A stretch of 64,000 nucleotides of DNA from Morinoia aosen (lineage: Eukaryota > Arthropoda > Malacostraca > Amphipoda > Talitridae): assembly GCA_030386875.1 (NCBI GenBank), contig JASJYW010000026.1, positions 14,898,246-14,962,245 on the forward strand. Reading direction: 5' to 3'. This document shows, one piece after another, positions 36,056 through 46,944 of this stretch. A program made the translations under genes and the position numbers. The notes beneath the pieces were generated by a model. It made no database searches. It was given only the letters and a program-made list of their open reading frames with translations, and was not told the DNA's origin. Numbering within the stretch: the first letter of the stretch is position 1; the number at the start of each line of letters is the position of its first letter.

Positions 36056-36289
36056 GTAATTACGTCTCTGTTTCAACGTGGTGCGCAGGGATAAGGGGGC
36101 GTGCTCATCCGAATTCAATAATCAAAAATACTGTTGATTTATAAATTTATAATTTATTTATTTATTTATCACATTTACGTGATTAAGATTCAGCTTATAT
36201 TATTATATAATCTAATTGTCACACTCTTGTGATTAACGTTAATCACCATTTTAATTCCCGCTCTGTTAGTATCATTTTTGCCTATTAAG

Positions 36290-36613
36290 ATGGGCAATAA
36301 AGTATCGACTATTAATGTAGATGCCATATTAACGGCGATTAAAGCCAATAACGGTCAAATCTCGGATGAACTTATTCGACACACTGAGGAAACAAGAGTT
36401 GATCTCATTCCTGACCAGTTAAGCGACATAATGTTGCTTCTATATACAGTAATTACCATCATCCTTGCGGTGATGATTATTTATATAAAACGGGATCTAC
36501 ACAAGGTTATTAGCCGAATTAGTGGAGAAGATGTAGCCTTGCGGCGAAACGCTTGGAAGGAGATGTATAATCCTAAGCAGATCCCTTCAGTCTCACCTCA
36601 AGTTAGCGTGTAA
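36290..36613 (+). CDS. Small single-span membrane protein with N-myristoylation-type start
   Basis: 107 residues from the ATG at 36290; upstream codons in frame have no ATG. The N-terminus MGNKVSTI fits the myristoylation pattern (Gly2, Ser6). Residues 9-45 are polar and probably helical. Residues about 47-66 form one hydrophobic span (IMLLLYTVITIILAVMIIYI). A basic flank follows (KRDLHK, later RR), and the tail is rich in Pro, Ser and Val. There is no signal peptide and no cysteine pair, so it is not a classical glycoprotein envelope. It occupies the env position, 1.1 kb downstream of pol, and AAG directly precedes the ATG after a pyrimidine-rich stretch, a possible splice acceptor. The sequence shows a membrane-anchored protein with the start facing the cytoplasm if myristoylated. 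The role is unknown: assembly or budding factor, viroporin-like protein, or small fusion-type protein are possibilities. Coding is supported by its ATG, length and coherent architecture in otherwise AT-rich DNA. Confidence 0.65.
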   Translation: MGNKVSTINVDAILTAIKANNGQISDELIRHTEETRVDLIPDQLSDIMLLLYTVITIILAVMIIYIKRDLHKVISRISGEDVALRRNAWKEMYNPKQIPSVSPQVSV

Positions 36614-37902
36614 CGTTACAATTCTAGGCTTCCACATTTTGTATTTGCATACCATAGATCTAAATACCATGTTCTGATATTCCAATCTTCCGCGGAGTAA
36701 GTAACCTCTACGTCTTAGATTATCTTTATTTTATATGCTGTATTTTAAAAAAAAAAAGTTCTATCGTATACAGATTCTGTTTTGCTGTCGATATTACAAC
36801 TCTTTTGTTGTTTTACTTGCCCTATGGAAATGTTTTGTTCATCAGTAGTTCGCGAAGGACGAGAGCTTCTTGAAAATTCGAAGAACCATTTTAATAGTAA
36901 TGATTGAAAAGCAGAAAGGCAGAATAACTACTTCTATATTCACCATGTAACGATCACTTGCGAATTTAATTTTATTAAGGCATTTATCGGAGAGTTTTCG
37001 TATTCAAAGCATTTTTCGGTGGCGTGCCACGCTGCTAATGTAACGCGAGAAAAATGTGACACGAGATAGTTAAATTCTGGTATTGAAATCCGTAGATTTT
37101 TCTCTATCATAAACTTTTTATTGAATTAAAAACTATTAAATCTCTATTACATACGGATTATGTATTCTATCCTATAGACATGTTTGTTCATGTTTCGCTA
37201 GAATTAGAGAGACTAATTATTTCGATTGCGACTAAACCAAATTGTACGCTTGTTGATTGATTAGAGTAAATCAAATTAGTTACTTATTGATTGTTCTACT
37301 TACTTTCTATATTTAATTTACTTGAACTGAAATGAGTTAATTTAAATCGTAGGACGAATTGTACTTGCCAATTCTAGTATTGTGTTGTTTGCGTATATAC
37401 ACTTATATTCTATAACTTCAGTTGATTTATTCGGTACGTGTTTTGATGTTTGATTTTGATATTCTGATATGTTAAATAATTGTGCGGTATATCTTTTGTA
37501 TCCGAAATATCAGAAGTAGCCAAGTACTCTATCTGGAGTAGCCAAGAACTCTAAGAATCAATTGATAAATAACTTAATGATGAATTAACAAATTGTTTGA
37601 GCTAAGTGCGTAGAGTGATTAATTTGGTTGATTTTGGATTCTAAAAATCTAGTAGTGAATTAACACTATAATGTTTAACAAAATGTAGGTTTGCCGTTGA
37701 ACTATGTTTTCATGCTTGCTACAGACAAAAAAGCCATACCTGCCTACCTCCGTTCATTATTTGGAAGCCCTTAGTGTCATACATTCTGATCTGCTCGAAT
37801 TGACTTGACGGGTTGTAAGATTAACTGATAGTCGAGGGAAAATCAAAGTTAATTGAATAACGTTTAAAAATTTTTATTGTCATAAAGAAATTTTAAAACA
37901 AT
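36614..37902 (+). other. AT-rich 3' untranslated region of the gypsy-type element
   Basis: About 1.3 kb has no ORF with any recognisable content. It includes an A11 run near 36748 and a 22-bp direct repeat beginning AGTAGCCAAG at 37515 and 37537. Nothing else is evident. Confidence 0.7.
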
Positions 37903-37910
37903 GGGGGGAG
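37903..37910 (+). promoter_or_regulatory. Polypurine tract for plus-strand priming
   Basis: GGGGGGAG lies five bases (CATTA) before the 3' LTR. The tract usually abuts the LTR. The four-base spacer at the primer-binding site mirrors this five-base spacer, so both unintegrated ends would carry a few extra bases. Confidence 0.75.
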
Positions 37911-37915
37911 CATTA

Positions 37916-38236
37916 TGTGCGCCCTCAGAATGTATAAATAGCATCAGCAAGAGACAGCGCCGTTCATTGTGTGTGCGCTGTCATGGAGATCACAGCAGAC
38001 AAGGTCATCACTGTCCAGTAGCAGACGCGTTACCTTAGAAGAAGCACCTGTATAGACCTCAGATGCATTGTAGAAGACTTGTCCGAGCAACTACTGTCTG
38101 ATCTCTCTGATTATTACCAAGCCTCCAAGCCTGTATCAACTCTGAAGTATAAATAAACTATAACTACGCGGCTGCTTCGTCACTCTCGAACCCCATTCGC
38201 GTAGTGTTCGGCCGGTACATAGAAAAGGCCGGAACA
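37916..38236 (+). repeat. 3' LTR of the gypsy-type element
   Basis: 321 bp, TGTGCG...GGAACA, matching the 5' LTR apart from two compensating one-base indels (CC at 38047-38048, AA at 38145-38146). It carries AATAAA at 38152-38157 for RNA 3'-end formation and TATAAATA at 37933. Confidence 0.97.
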
Positions 38237-38240
38237 AGAG
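38237..38240. repeat. Target-site duplication AGAG, right copy
   Basis: AGAG directly follows the 3' LTR and continues as CTAAAATGCG, restoring the satellite monomer. Confidence 0.92.
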
Positions 38241-39389
38241 CTAAAATGCGTGTTTTGGGCCATTCCTAGGCCGAATGCGGTGAAAATCACATCGTTTGCT
38301 GTTTCCCGTGGCGACATAGGCGGAAAGTGCATATTTAGCCGTTTCCACGGTCGACAGAGCCCAAATGCGTGTTTTGGGCCATTCCTAGGCCGAATGCGGT
38401 GAAAATCACGTCGTTTGCTGTATCCCGTGGCGACGTAGGCGGAAAGTGCATATTTAGCCGTTTCCACGGTCGACAGGGCTAAAATGCGTGTTTTGGGTCA
38501 TTCCTAGGCCGAATGCGGTGAAAATCACGTCGTTTGCTGTTTCCCGTGGCGACATAGGCGGAAAGTGCATATTTAGCCGATTCCACGGTCGACAGAGCTA
38601 AAATGCGTGTTTTGGGCCATTCCTAGGCCGAATAAGGTGAAAATCACGTCGTTTGCTGTTTCCCGTGGCGACATAGGCGGAAAGTGCATATATAGCCGAT
38701 TCCATGGTCGACAGGGCTAAAATGCGTGTTTTTGGCCATTCCTAGGCCGAATGCGGTGAAAATCACGTCGTTTGCTGTTTCCCGTGGCGACATAGGCGGA
38801 AAGTGCATATTTAGCCGTTTCCACGGTCGACAGGGCTAAAATGCGTGTTTTGGGTCATTCCTAGGCCGAATGCGGTAAAAATCACGTCATTTGCGGTTTC
38901 CCGTGGCGACATAGGCGGAAAGTGCATATTTAGCCGTTTCCACGGTCGACAGAGCTAAAATGCGTGTTTTGGGCCATTCCTAGGCCGAATGCGGTGAAAA
39001 TCACGTCGTTTGCTGTTTCCCGTGGCGACATAGGCGGAAAGTGCATATTTAGCCGTTTCCACGGTCGACAGAGCTAAAATGCGTGTTTTGGGCCATTCCT
39101 AGGCCGAATGCGGTGAAAATCACGTCGTTTGCTGTTTCCCGTGGCGACATAGGCGGAAAGTGCATATTTAGCCGATTCCACGGTCGACAGGGCAAAATGC
39201 GTGTTTTTGGCCATTCCTAGGCCGAATGCGGTGAAAATCACGTCGTTTGCTGTTTCCCGTGGCGACATAGGCGGAAAGTGCATATTTAGCCGATTCCACG
39301 GTCGACAGAGCTAAAATGCGTGTTTTGGGCCATTCCTATGCCGAATGCGGTGAAAATCATGTCGTTTGCTGTTTCCCGTGTCGACATAG

Positions 39390-42300
39390 GCGGAAAGTGC
39401 ATATTTAGCCGTTTCCACGGTCGAAAGGGCTAAAATGCGTGTTTTGGGCCATTCCTAGGCCGAATGCGGTGAAAATCACGTCGTTTGCTGTTTCCCGTGG
39501 CGACATAGGCGGAAAGTGCATATTTAGCCAATTCCACGGTCGACAGGGCTAAAATGCGTGTTTATGGCCATTCCTAGGCCGAATGCGGTGAAAATCACGT
39601 CGTTTGCTGTTTCCCGTGGCGACATAGGCGGAAAGTGCATATTTAGCCGATTCCACGGTCGACCGGGCTAAAATGCATGTTTTTGGCCATTCCTAGGCCG
39701 AATGCGATGAAAATCACGTCGTTTGCTGTTTCCCGTGGCGACATAGGCGGAAAGTGCATATTTAGCCGTTTCCACGGTCGACAGAGCTAAAATGCGTCTT
39801 TTGTGCCATTCCTTGGCCGAATCCGGTGAAAATCACGTCGTTTGCTGTTTCCCGTGGCGACATAGGCGGAAAGTGCATATTTAGCCGTTTCCACGGTCGA
39901 CAGGACTAAAATGCATGTTTTGGGCCATTCCTAGGCCGAATGCGGTGAAAATCACGTCGTTTGCTGTTTCCCGTGGCGACATAGGCGGAAAGTGCATATT
40001 TAGCCGTTTCCACGGTCGACAGAGCTAAAATGCGTGTTTTGGGCCATTCCTAGGCCGAATGCGGTGAAAATCACGTCGTTTGCTGTTTCCCGTGGCGACA
40101 TAGGCGGAAAGTGCATATTTAGCCGTTTCCACGGTCGACAGGGCTGAAATGCGTGTTTTGGGCCATTCCTAGGCCGAATGCGGTGAAAATCACGTCGTTT
40201 GCTGTTTCCCGTGGCGACATAGGCGGAAAGTGCATATTTAGCCGTTTCCACGGTCGACAGAGCTAAAATGCGTGTTTTGGGCCATTCCTAGGCCGAATGC
40301 GGTGAAAATCACGTCGTTTGCTGTTTCCCGTGGCGACATAGGCGGAAAGTGCATATTTAGCCGATTCCACGGTCGACAGAGCTAAAATGCGTGTTTTGGG
40401 CCATTCCTAGGCCGAATGCGGTGAAAATCACGTCGTTTGCTGTTTCCCGTGGCGACATAGGCGGAAAGTGCATATTTAGCCGTTTCCACGGGCAACGGAG
40501 CTAAAATGCGTGTTTTGGGCCATTCCTAGGCCGAATGCGGGGAAAAACACGTCGTTTGCTGTTTTCCGTGGCGACATAGGCGAAAAGTGCATATTTAGCT
40601 GATTCCACGGTCGACAGAGCTAAAATGCGCGTTTTGGGCCATTCCTAGGCTGAATGCGGTGAAAATCACGTCGTTTGCTGTTTCCCGTGGCGACATAGGC
40701 GGCAAGTGCATATTTAGCCGTTTCCACGGTCGACAGAACTAAAATGCGTGTTTTGGGCCATTCCTAGGCCGAATGCGGTGAAAATCACGTCGTTTGCTGT
40801 TTCCCGTGGCGACATAGGCGGAAAGAGCATATTTAGCACTTTCCACGGTCGACAGAGCTAAAATGCGTGTTTTGGGCCATTCCTAGGCCGAATGCGGTGA
40901 AAATCACGTCGTTTGCTGTTTCCCGTGGCGACATAGGCGGAAAGTGCATATCTAGCCGTTTCCTCGGTCGACAGGGCTAAAATGCGTGTTTTGGGCCATT
41001 CCTAGGCCGAATGCGGTGAAAATCACGTCGTTTGCTGTTTCCCGTGGCGACATAGGCGGAAAGTGCATATTTAGCCGTTTCCACGGTCGTCAGAGCTAAA
41101 ATGCGTGTTTTGGGCCATTCCTAGGCCGAATGCGGTGAAAATCACGTCGTTTGCTGTTTCCCGTGGCGACATAGGCGGAAAGTGCATATTTAGCCGATTC
41201 CACGGTCGACAGAGCTAAAATGCGTGTTTTGGGCCATTCCTAGGCCGAATGCGGTGAAAATCACGTCGTTTGCTGTTTCCCGTGGCGACATAGGCGGAAA
41301 GTGCATATTTAGCCGATTCCACGGTCGACAGGGCTAAAATGCGTGTTTTTGGCCATTCCTAGGCCGAATGCGGTGAAAATCACGTCGTTTGCTGTTTCCC
41401 GTGGCGACATAGGCGGAAAGTGCATATTTAGCCGTTTCCACGGTCGACAGAGCTAAAATGCGTGTTTTGGGCCATTCCTAGGCCGAATGCGGTGAAAATC
41501 ACGTCGTTTTTTGTTTCCCGTGGCGACATAGGCGGAAAGTGCATATTTAGCCGTTTCCGCGGTCGACAGGGCTAAAATGCGTGTTTTGGGCCATTCCTAG
41601 GCCGAATGCGGTGAAAATCACGTCGTTTGCTGTTTCCCGTGGCGACATAGGCGGAAAGTGCATATTTAGCCGATTCCACGGTCGACAGAGCTAAAATGCG
41701 TGTTTTGGGCCATTCCTAGGCCGAATGCGGTGAAAATCACGTCGTTTGCTGTTTCCCGTGGCGACATAGGCGGAAAGTGCATATTTAGCCGTTTCCACGG
41801 TCGAAAGGGCTAAAATGCGTGTTTTGGGCCATTCCTAGGCCGAATGCGGTGAAAATCACGTCGTTTGCTGTTTCCCGTGGCGACATAGGCGGAAAGTGCA
41901 TATTTAGCCAATTCCACGGTCGACAGGGCTAAAATGCGTGTTTATGGCCATTCCTAGGCCGAATGCGGTGAAAATCACTTCGCTTGCTGTTTCCCGTGGC
42001 GACATAGGCGGAAAGTGCGTATTTAGCCGATTCCACGGTCGACAGGGCTAAAATGCATGTTTTTGGCCATTCCTAGGCCGAATGCGATGAAAATCACGTC
42101 GTTTGCTGTTTCCCGTGGCGGCATAGGCGGAAAGTGCATATTTAGCCGTTTCCCACGGTCGACAGAGCTAAAATGCGTCTTTTGGGCCATTCCTTGGCCG
42201 AATCCGGTGAAAATCACGTCGTTTGCTGTTTCCCGTGGCGACATAGGCGGAAAGTGCATATTTAGCCGTTTCCACGGTCGACAGGACTAAAATGCATGTT

Positions 42301-42640
42301 TTGGGCCATTCCTAGGCCGAATGCGGGGAAAATCACGTCGTTTGCTGTTTCCCGTGGCGACATAGGCGGAAAGTGCATATTTAGCCGTTTCCACGGTCGA
42401 CAGAGCTAAAATGCGTGTTTTGGACCATTCCTAGGCCGAATGCGGTGAAAATCACGTCGTTTGCTGTTTCCCGTGGCGACATAGGCGGAAAGTGCATATT
42501 TAGCCGTTTCCCACGGTCGACAGGGCTAAAATGCGTGTTTTGGGCCATTCCTAGGCCGAATGCGGTGAAAATCACGTCGTTTGCTGTTTCCCGTGGCGAC
42601 ATAGGCGGAAAGTGCATATTTAGCCGTTTCCACGGTCGAC
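39390..42640 (-). repeat. 2380-bp (20-monomer) satellite duplication
   Basis: Rare variants recur exactly 2380 bases apart: TCGAAAGGGC (39421/41801), AGCCAATTCC (39527/41907), GTTTATGGCC (39560/41940) and GCGATGAAAATC (39705/42085). The matched pieces are about 39390-40260 and 41770-42640. 2380 is twice 1190. Confidence 0.8.
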
Positions 42641-45600
42641 AGAGCTAAAATGCGTGTTTTGGGCCATTCCTAGGCCGAATGCGGTGAAAATCACGTCGTT
42701 TGCTGTTTCCCGTGTCGACATAGGCGGAAAATGCATATTTAGCCGATTCCACGGTCGACAGAGCAAAATGCGTGTTTTGGGCCATTCCTAGGCCGAATGC
42801 GGTGAAAATCACGTCGTTTGCTGTTTCCCGTGGCGACATAGGCGGAAAGTGCATATTTAGCCGTTTCCACGGTCGACAGAGCTAAAATGCGTGTTTTGGG
42901 CCATTCCTAGGCCGAATGCGGTGAAAATCACGTCGTTTGCTGTTTCCCGTGGCGACATAGGCGGAAAGTGCATATTTAGCCGATTCCACGGTCGACAGAA
43001 CTAAAATGCGTGTTTTGGGCCATTCCTAGGCCGAATGCGGTGAAAATCACGTCGTTTGCTGTTTCCCGTGGTGACATAGGCGGAAAGTGCATATGTAGCC
43101 GTTTCCACGATCGACGGAGCTAAAATGCGTGTTTTGGGCCATTCCTAGGCCGAATGCGGTGAAAATCACGTCGTTTGCTGTTTCCCGTGGCGACATAGGC
43201 GGAAAGTGCATATTTAGCCGATTCCACGGTCGACAGGGCTAAAATGCGTGTTTTTGGCCATTCCTAGGCCGAATGCGGTGAAAATCACGTCGTTTGCTGT
43301 TTCCCGTGGCGACATAGGCGGAAAGTGCATATTTAGCCGATTCCACGGTCGACAGAACTAAAATGCGTGTTTTGGGCCATTCCTAGGCCGAATGCGGTGA
43401 AAATCACGTCGTTTGCTGTTTACCGTGGCGACATAGGCGGAAAGTGCATATTTAGCCGATTCCACGGTCGACAGGGCTAAAATGCGTGTTATTGGCCATT
43501 CCTAGGCCGAATGCGGTGAAAATCACGTCGTTTGCTGTTTCCCGTGGCGACATAGGCGGAAAGTGCATATTTAGCCGTTTCCCACGGTCGACAGAGCAAA
43601 AATGCGTGTTTTGGGCCATTCCTAGGCCGAATGCGGTGAAAATCACGTCGTTTGCTGTTTCCCGTGGCGACATAGGCGGAATGTGCATATTTAGCCGTTT
43701 CCCACGGTCGACAGAGCTAAAATGCGTGTTTTGGGCCATTCCTAGGCCGAATGCGGTGAAAATCACGTCGTTTGCTGTTTCCCGTGGCGACATAGGCGGA
43801 AAGTGCATATTTAGCCGTTTCCACGGTCGACAGAGCTAAAATGCGTGTTTTAGGCCATTCCTAGGCCGAATGCGGTGAAAATCACGTCGTTTGCTGTTTC
43901 CCGTGGCGACATAGGCGGAAAGTGCATATTTAGCCGATTCCACGGTCGACAGAGCTAAAATGCGTGTTTTGGGCCATTCCTAGGCCGAGTGCGGTGAAAA
44001 TCACGTCGTTTGCTGTTTCCCGTGGCGACATAGGCGGAAAGTGCATATTTAGCCGATTCCACGGTCGACAGAGCTAAGATGCGTGTTTTTGGCCATTCCT
44101 AGGCCGAATGCGGTGAAAATCACGTCGTTTGCTGTTTCCCGTGGCGACATTGGCGGAAAGTGCATATTTAGACGTTTCCACGGTCGACAGAGCTAAAATG
44201 CGTGTTTTGGGCCATTCCTAGGCCGAATGCGGTGAAAATCACGTCGTTTGCTGTTTCCCGTGGCGACATAGGCGGAAAGTGCATATTTAGCCGATTCCAC
44301 GGTCGACAGGGCTAAAATGCGTGTTTTTGGCCATTCCTAGGCCGAATGCGGTGAAAATCACGTCGTTTGCTGTTTCCCGTGGCGACATAGGCGGAAAGTG
44401 CATATTTAGCCGTTTCCACGGTCGACAGAGCTAAAATGCGTGCTTTGGGCCATTCCTAGGCCGAATGCGGTGAAAATCACGTCGTTTGCTGTTTCCCTTG
44501 GCGACATAGGCGGAAAGTGCATATTTAGCCGTTTCCACGGTCGACAGGGCTAAAATGCGTGTTTTGGGCCATTCCTAGGCCGAATGCGGTGAAAATCACG
44601 TCGTTTGCTGTTTCCCGTGGCGACATAGGCGGAAAGTGCATATTTAGCCGTTTCCACGGTCGACAGAGCTAAAATGCGTGTTTTGGGCCATCCCTAGGCC
44701 GAATGCGGTGAAAATCACGTCGTTTGCTGTTTCCCGTGGCGACATAGGCGGAAAGTGCATATTTAGCCGATTCCACGGTCGACAGAGCTAAAATGCGTGT
44801 TTTGGGCCATTCCTAGGCCGAATGCGGTGAAAATCACGTCGTTTGCTGTTTCCCGTGGCGACATAGGCGGAAAGTGCATATTTAGCCGATTCCCACGGTC
44901 GACAGGGCTAAAATGCGTGTTTTTGGCCATTCCTAGGCCGAATGCGGTGAAAATCACGTCGTTTGCTGTTTCCCGTGGCGGCATAGGCGGAAAGTGCATA
45001 TTTAGCCGATTCCACGGTCGACAGGGCTAAAATGCGTGTTTTGGGCCATTCCTAGGCCGAATGCGGTGAAAATCACGTCGTTTGCTGTTTCCCGTGGCGA
45101 CATAGGCGGAAAGTGCATATTTAGCCGATTCCCACGGTCGACAGGGCTAAAATGCGTGTTTTGGGCCATTCCTAGGCCGAATGCGGTGAAAATCACGTCG
45201 TTTGCTGTTTCCCGACATAGGCGGAAAGTGCATATTTAGCCGATTCCACGGTCGACAGAGCTAAAATGCGTGTTTTGGGCCATTCCTAGGCCGAATGCGG
45301 TGAAAATCACGTCGTTTGCTGTTTCCCGTGGCGACATCGGTGGAAAGTGCATATATAGCCGTTTCCACGGTCGACAAAACTAAAATGCGTGTTTTGGGCA
45401 ATTCCTAGGCCGAATGCGGTCAAAATCACGTCGTTTGCTGTTTCCCGTGGCGACATAGGCGGAAAGTGCATATTTAGCCGATTCCACGGTCGACAGAGCT
45501 AAAATGCGTGTTTTGGGCCATTCCTAGGCCGAATGCGGTGAAAATCACGTCGTTTGCTGCTTCCCGTGGCGACATAGGCGGAAAGTGCATATTTAGCCGT

Positions 45601-46444
45601 TTCCACGGTCGACAGAGCCAAAATGCGTGTTTTGGGCCATTCCTAGGCCGAATGCGGTGAAAATCACGTCGTTTGCTGTTTCCCGTGGCGACATAGGCGG
45701 AGAGTGCATATTTAGCCGATTCCACGGTCGACAGAACTAAAATGCGTGTTTTGGGCCATTCCTAGGCTGAATGCGGTGAAAATCACGTCGTTTGCTGTTT
45801 CCCGTGGCGACATAGGCGGAAAGTGAATATTTAGCCGTTTCCACGATCGACGGAGCTAAAATGCGTGTTTTGGGCCATTCCTAGGCCGAATGCGGTGAAA
45901 ATCACGTCGTTTGCTGTTTCCCGTGGCGACATAGGCGGAAAGTGCATATTTAGCCGATTCCACGGTCGACAGGGCTAAAATGCGTGTTTTGGGCCATTCC
46001 TAGGCCGAGTGCGGTGAAAATCACGTCGTTTGCTGTTTCCCGTGGCGACATAGGCGGAAAGTGCATATTTAGCCGATTCCACGGTCGACAGAGCTAAGAT
46101 GCGTGTTTTTGGCCATTCCTAGGCCGAATGCGGTGAAAATCACGTCGTTTGCTGTTTCCCGTGGCGACATTGGCGGAAAGTGCATATTTAGACGTTTCCA
46201 CGGTCGACAGAGCTAAAATGCGTGTTTTGGGCCATTCCTAGGCCGAATGCGGTGAAAATCACGTCGTTTGCTGTTTCCCGTGGCGACATAGGCGGAAAGT
46301 GCATATTTAGCCGATTCCACGGTCGACAGGGCTAAAATGCGTGTTTTTGGCCATTCCTAGGCCGAATGCGGTGAAAATCACGTCGTTTGCTGTTTCCCGT
46401 GGCGACATAGGCGGAAAGTGCATATTTAGCCGTTTCACGGTCGA

Positions 46445-46944
46445 NNNNNNNNNNNNNNNNNNNNNNNNNNNNNNNNNNNNNNNNNNNNNNNNNNNNNNNN
46501 NNNNNNNNNNNNNNNNNNNNNNNNNNNNNNNNNNNNNNNNNNNNNNNNNNNNNNNNNNNNNNNNNNNNNNNNNNNNNNNNNNNNNNNNNNNNNNNNNNNN
46601 NNNNNNNNNNNNNNNNNNNNNNNNNNNNNNNNNNNNNNNNNNNNNNNNNNNNNNNNNNNNNNNNNNNNNNNNNNNNNNNNNNNNNNNNNNNNNNNNNNNN
46701 NNNNNNNNNNNNNNNNNNNNNNNNNNNNNNNNNNNNNNNNNNNNNNNNNNNNNNNNNNNNNNNNNNNNNNNNNNNNNNNNNNNNNNNNNNNNNNNNNNNN
46801 NNNNNNNNNNNNNNNNNNNNNNNNNNNNNNNNNNNNNNNNNNNNNNNNNNNNNNNNNNNNNNNNNNNNNNNNNNNNNNNNNNNNNNNNNNNNNNNNNNNN
46901 NNNNNNNNNNNNNNNNNNNNNNNNNNNNNNNNNNNNNNNNNNNN
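46445..46944. other. Assembly gap, exactly 500 N
   Basis: A second fixed-size placeholder. Satellite orientation is the same (reverse) on both sides. The left contig ends inside a duplicated satellite block, which explains the break. Confidence 0.99.

Larger units (their letters stand above)
35172..36289 (+). other. Region between pol and the small membrane-protein ORF
   Basis: No recognisable envelope gene is present. Contents: tandem 28-bp repeats at 35254-35346; a strong 3' splice-site pattern ending at 35732; an ATG-initiated 74-codon ORF at 35831-36055 of unknown nature; and a donor-like GTGAGT at 36052-36057. The AT-rich tail is 36110-36250. Confidence 0.6.
28094..38236 (+). mobile_element. 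Complete Ty3/gypsy-type LTR retrotransposon inserted in satellite
   Basis: The 10143-bp element has 321-bp TG...CA LTRs at both ends, a primer-binding site just inside the 5' LTR, a purine run just before the 3' LTR, and AGAG duplications outside. The domain order is Gag, protease, RT, RNase H, integrase, which is Ty3/gypsy (Metaviridae) order; copia has integrase before RT. The LTRs differ by two one-base indels only, which implies a recent insertion. Pol is intact, gag shows two frame breaks, and there is no conventional envelope gene. A small membrane-protein ORF sits 1.1 kb after pol. I cannot assign a named clade. Confidence 0.96.
38237..46444 (-). repeat. 119-bp satellite array, reverse orientation (about 69 monomers)
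   Basis: The same monomer as at 1-27502, read on the minus strand; plus-strand landmarks are GGTCGACAG, AAATGCGTGTTTT and CGTCGTTTGCTGTTTCCCG. The two variant classes (CAGAGC versus CAGGGC, with GTTTTGGG versus GTTTTTGG) are present as in the left array. A 20-monomer duplication links about 39390-40260 with 41770-42640 (shift 2380). A 17-monomer one links about 43980-44425 with 46000-46444 (shift about 2020). Confidence 0.97.

Noticed and set aside
35172-37902. Classical envelope gene of an errantivirus type
   Set aside because: No signal peptide, furin-like site or long ORF in this interval; only the 107-residue membrane ORF is credible.
28003-38240. Retrotransposon insertion as the cause of the satellite strand flip
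   Set aside because: Both flanks of the element are in the same (reverse) orientation with an intact AGAG duplication. The flip lies at the N gap, not at the element.
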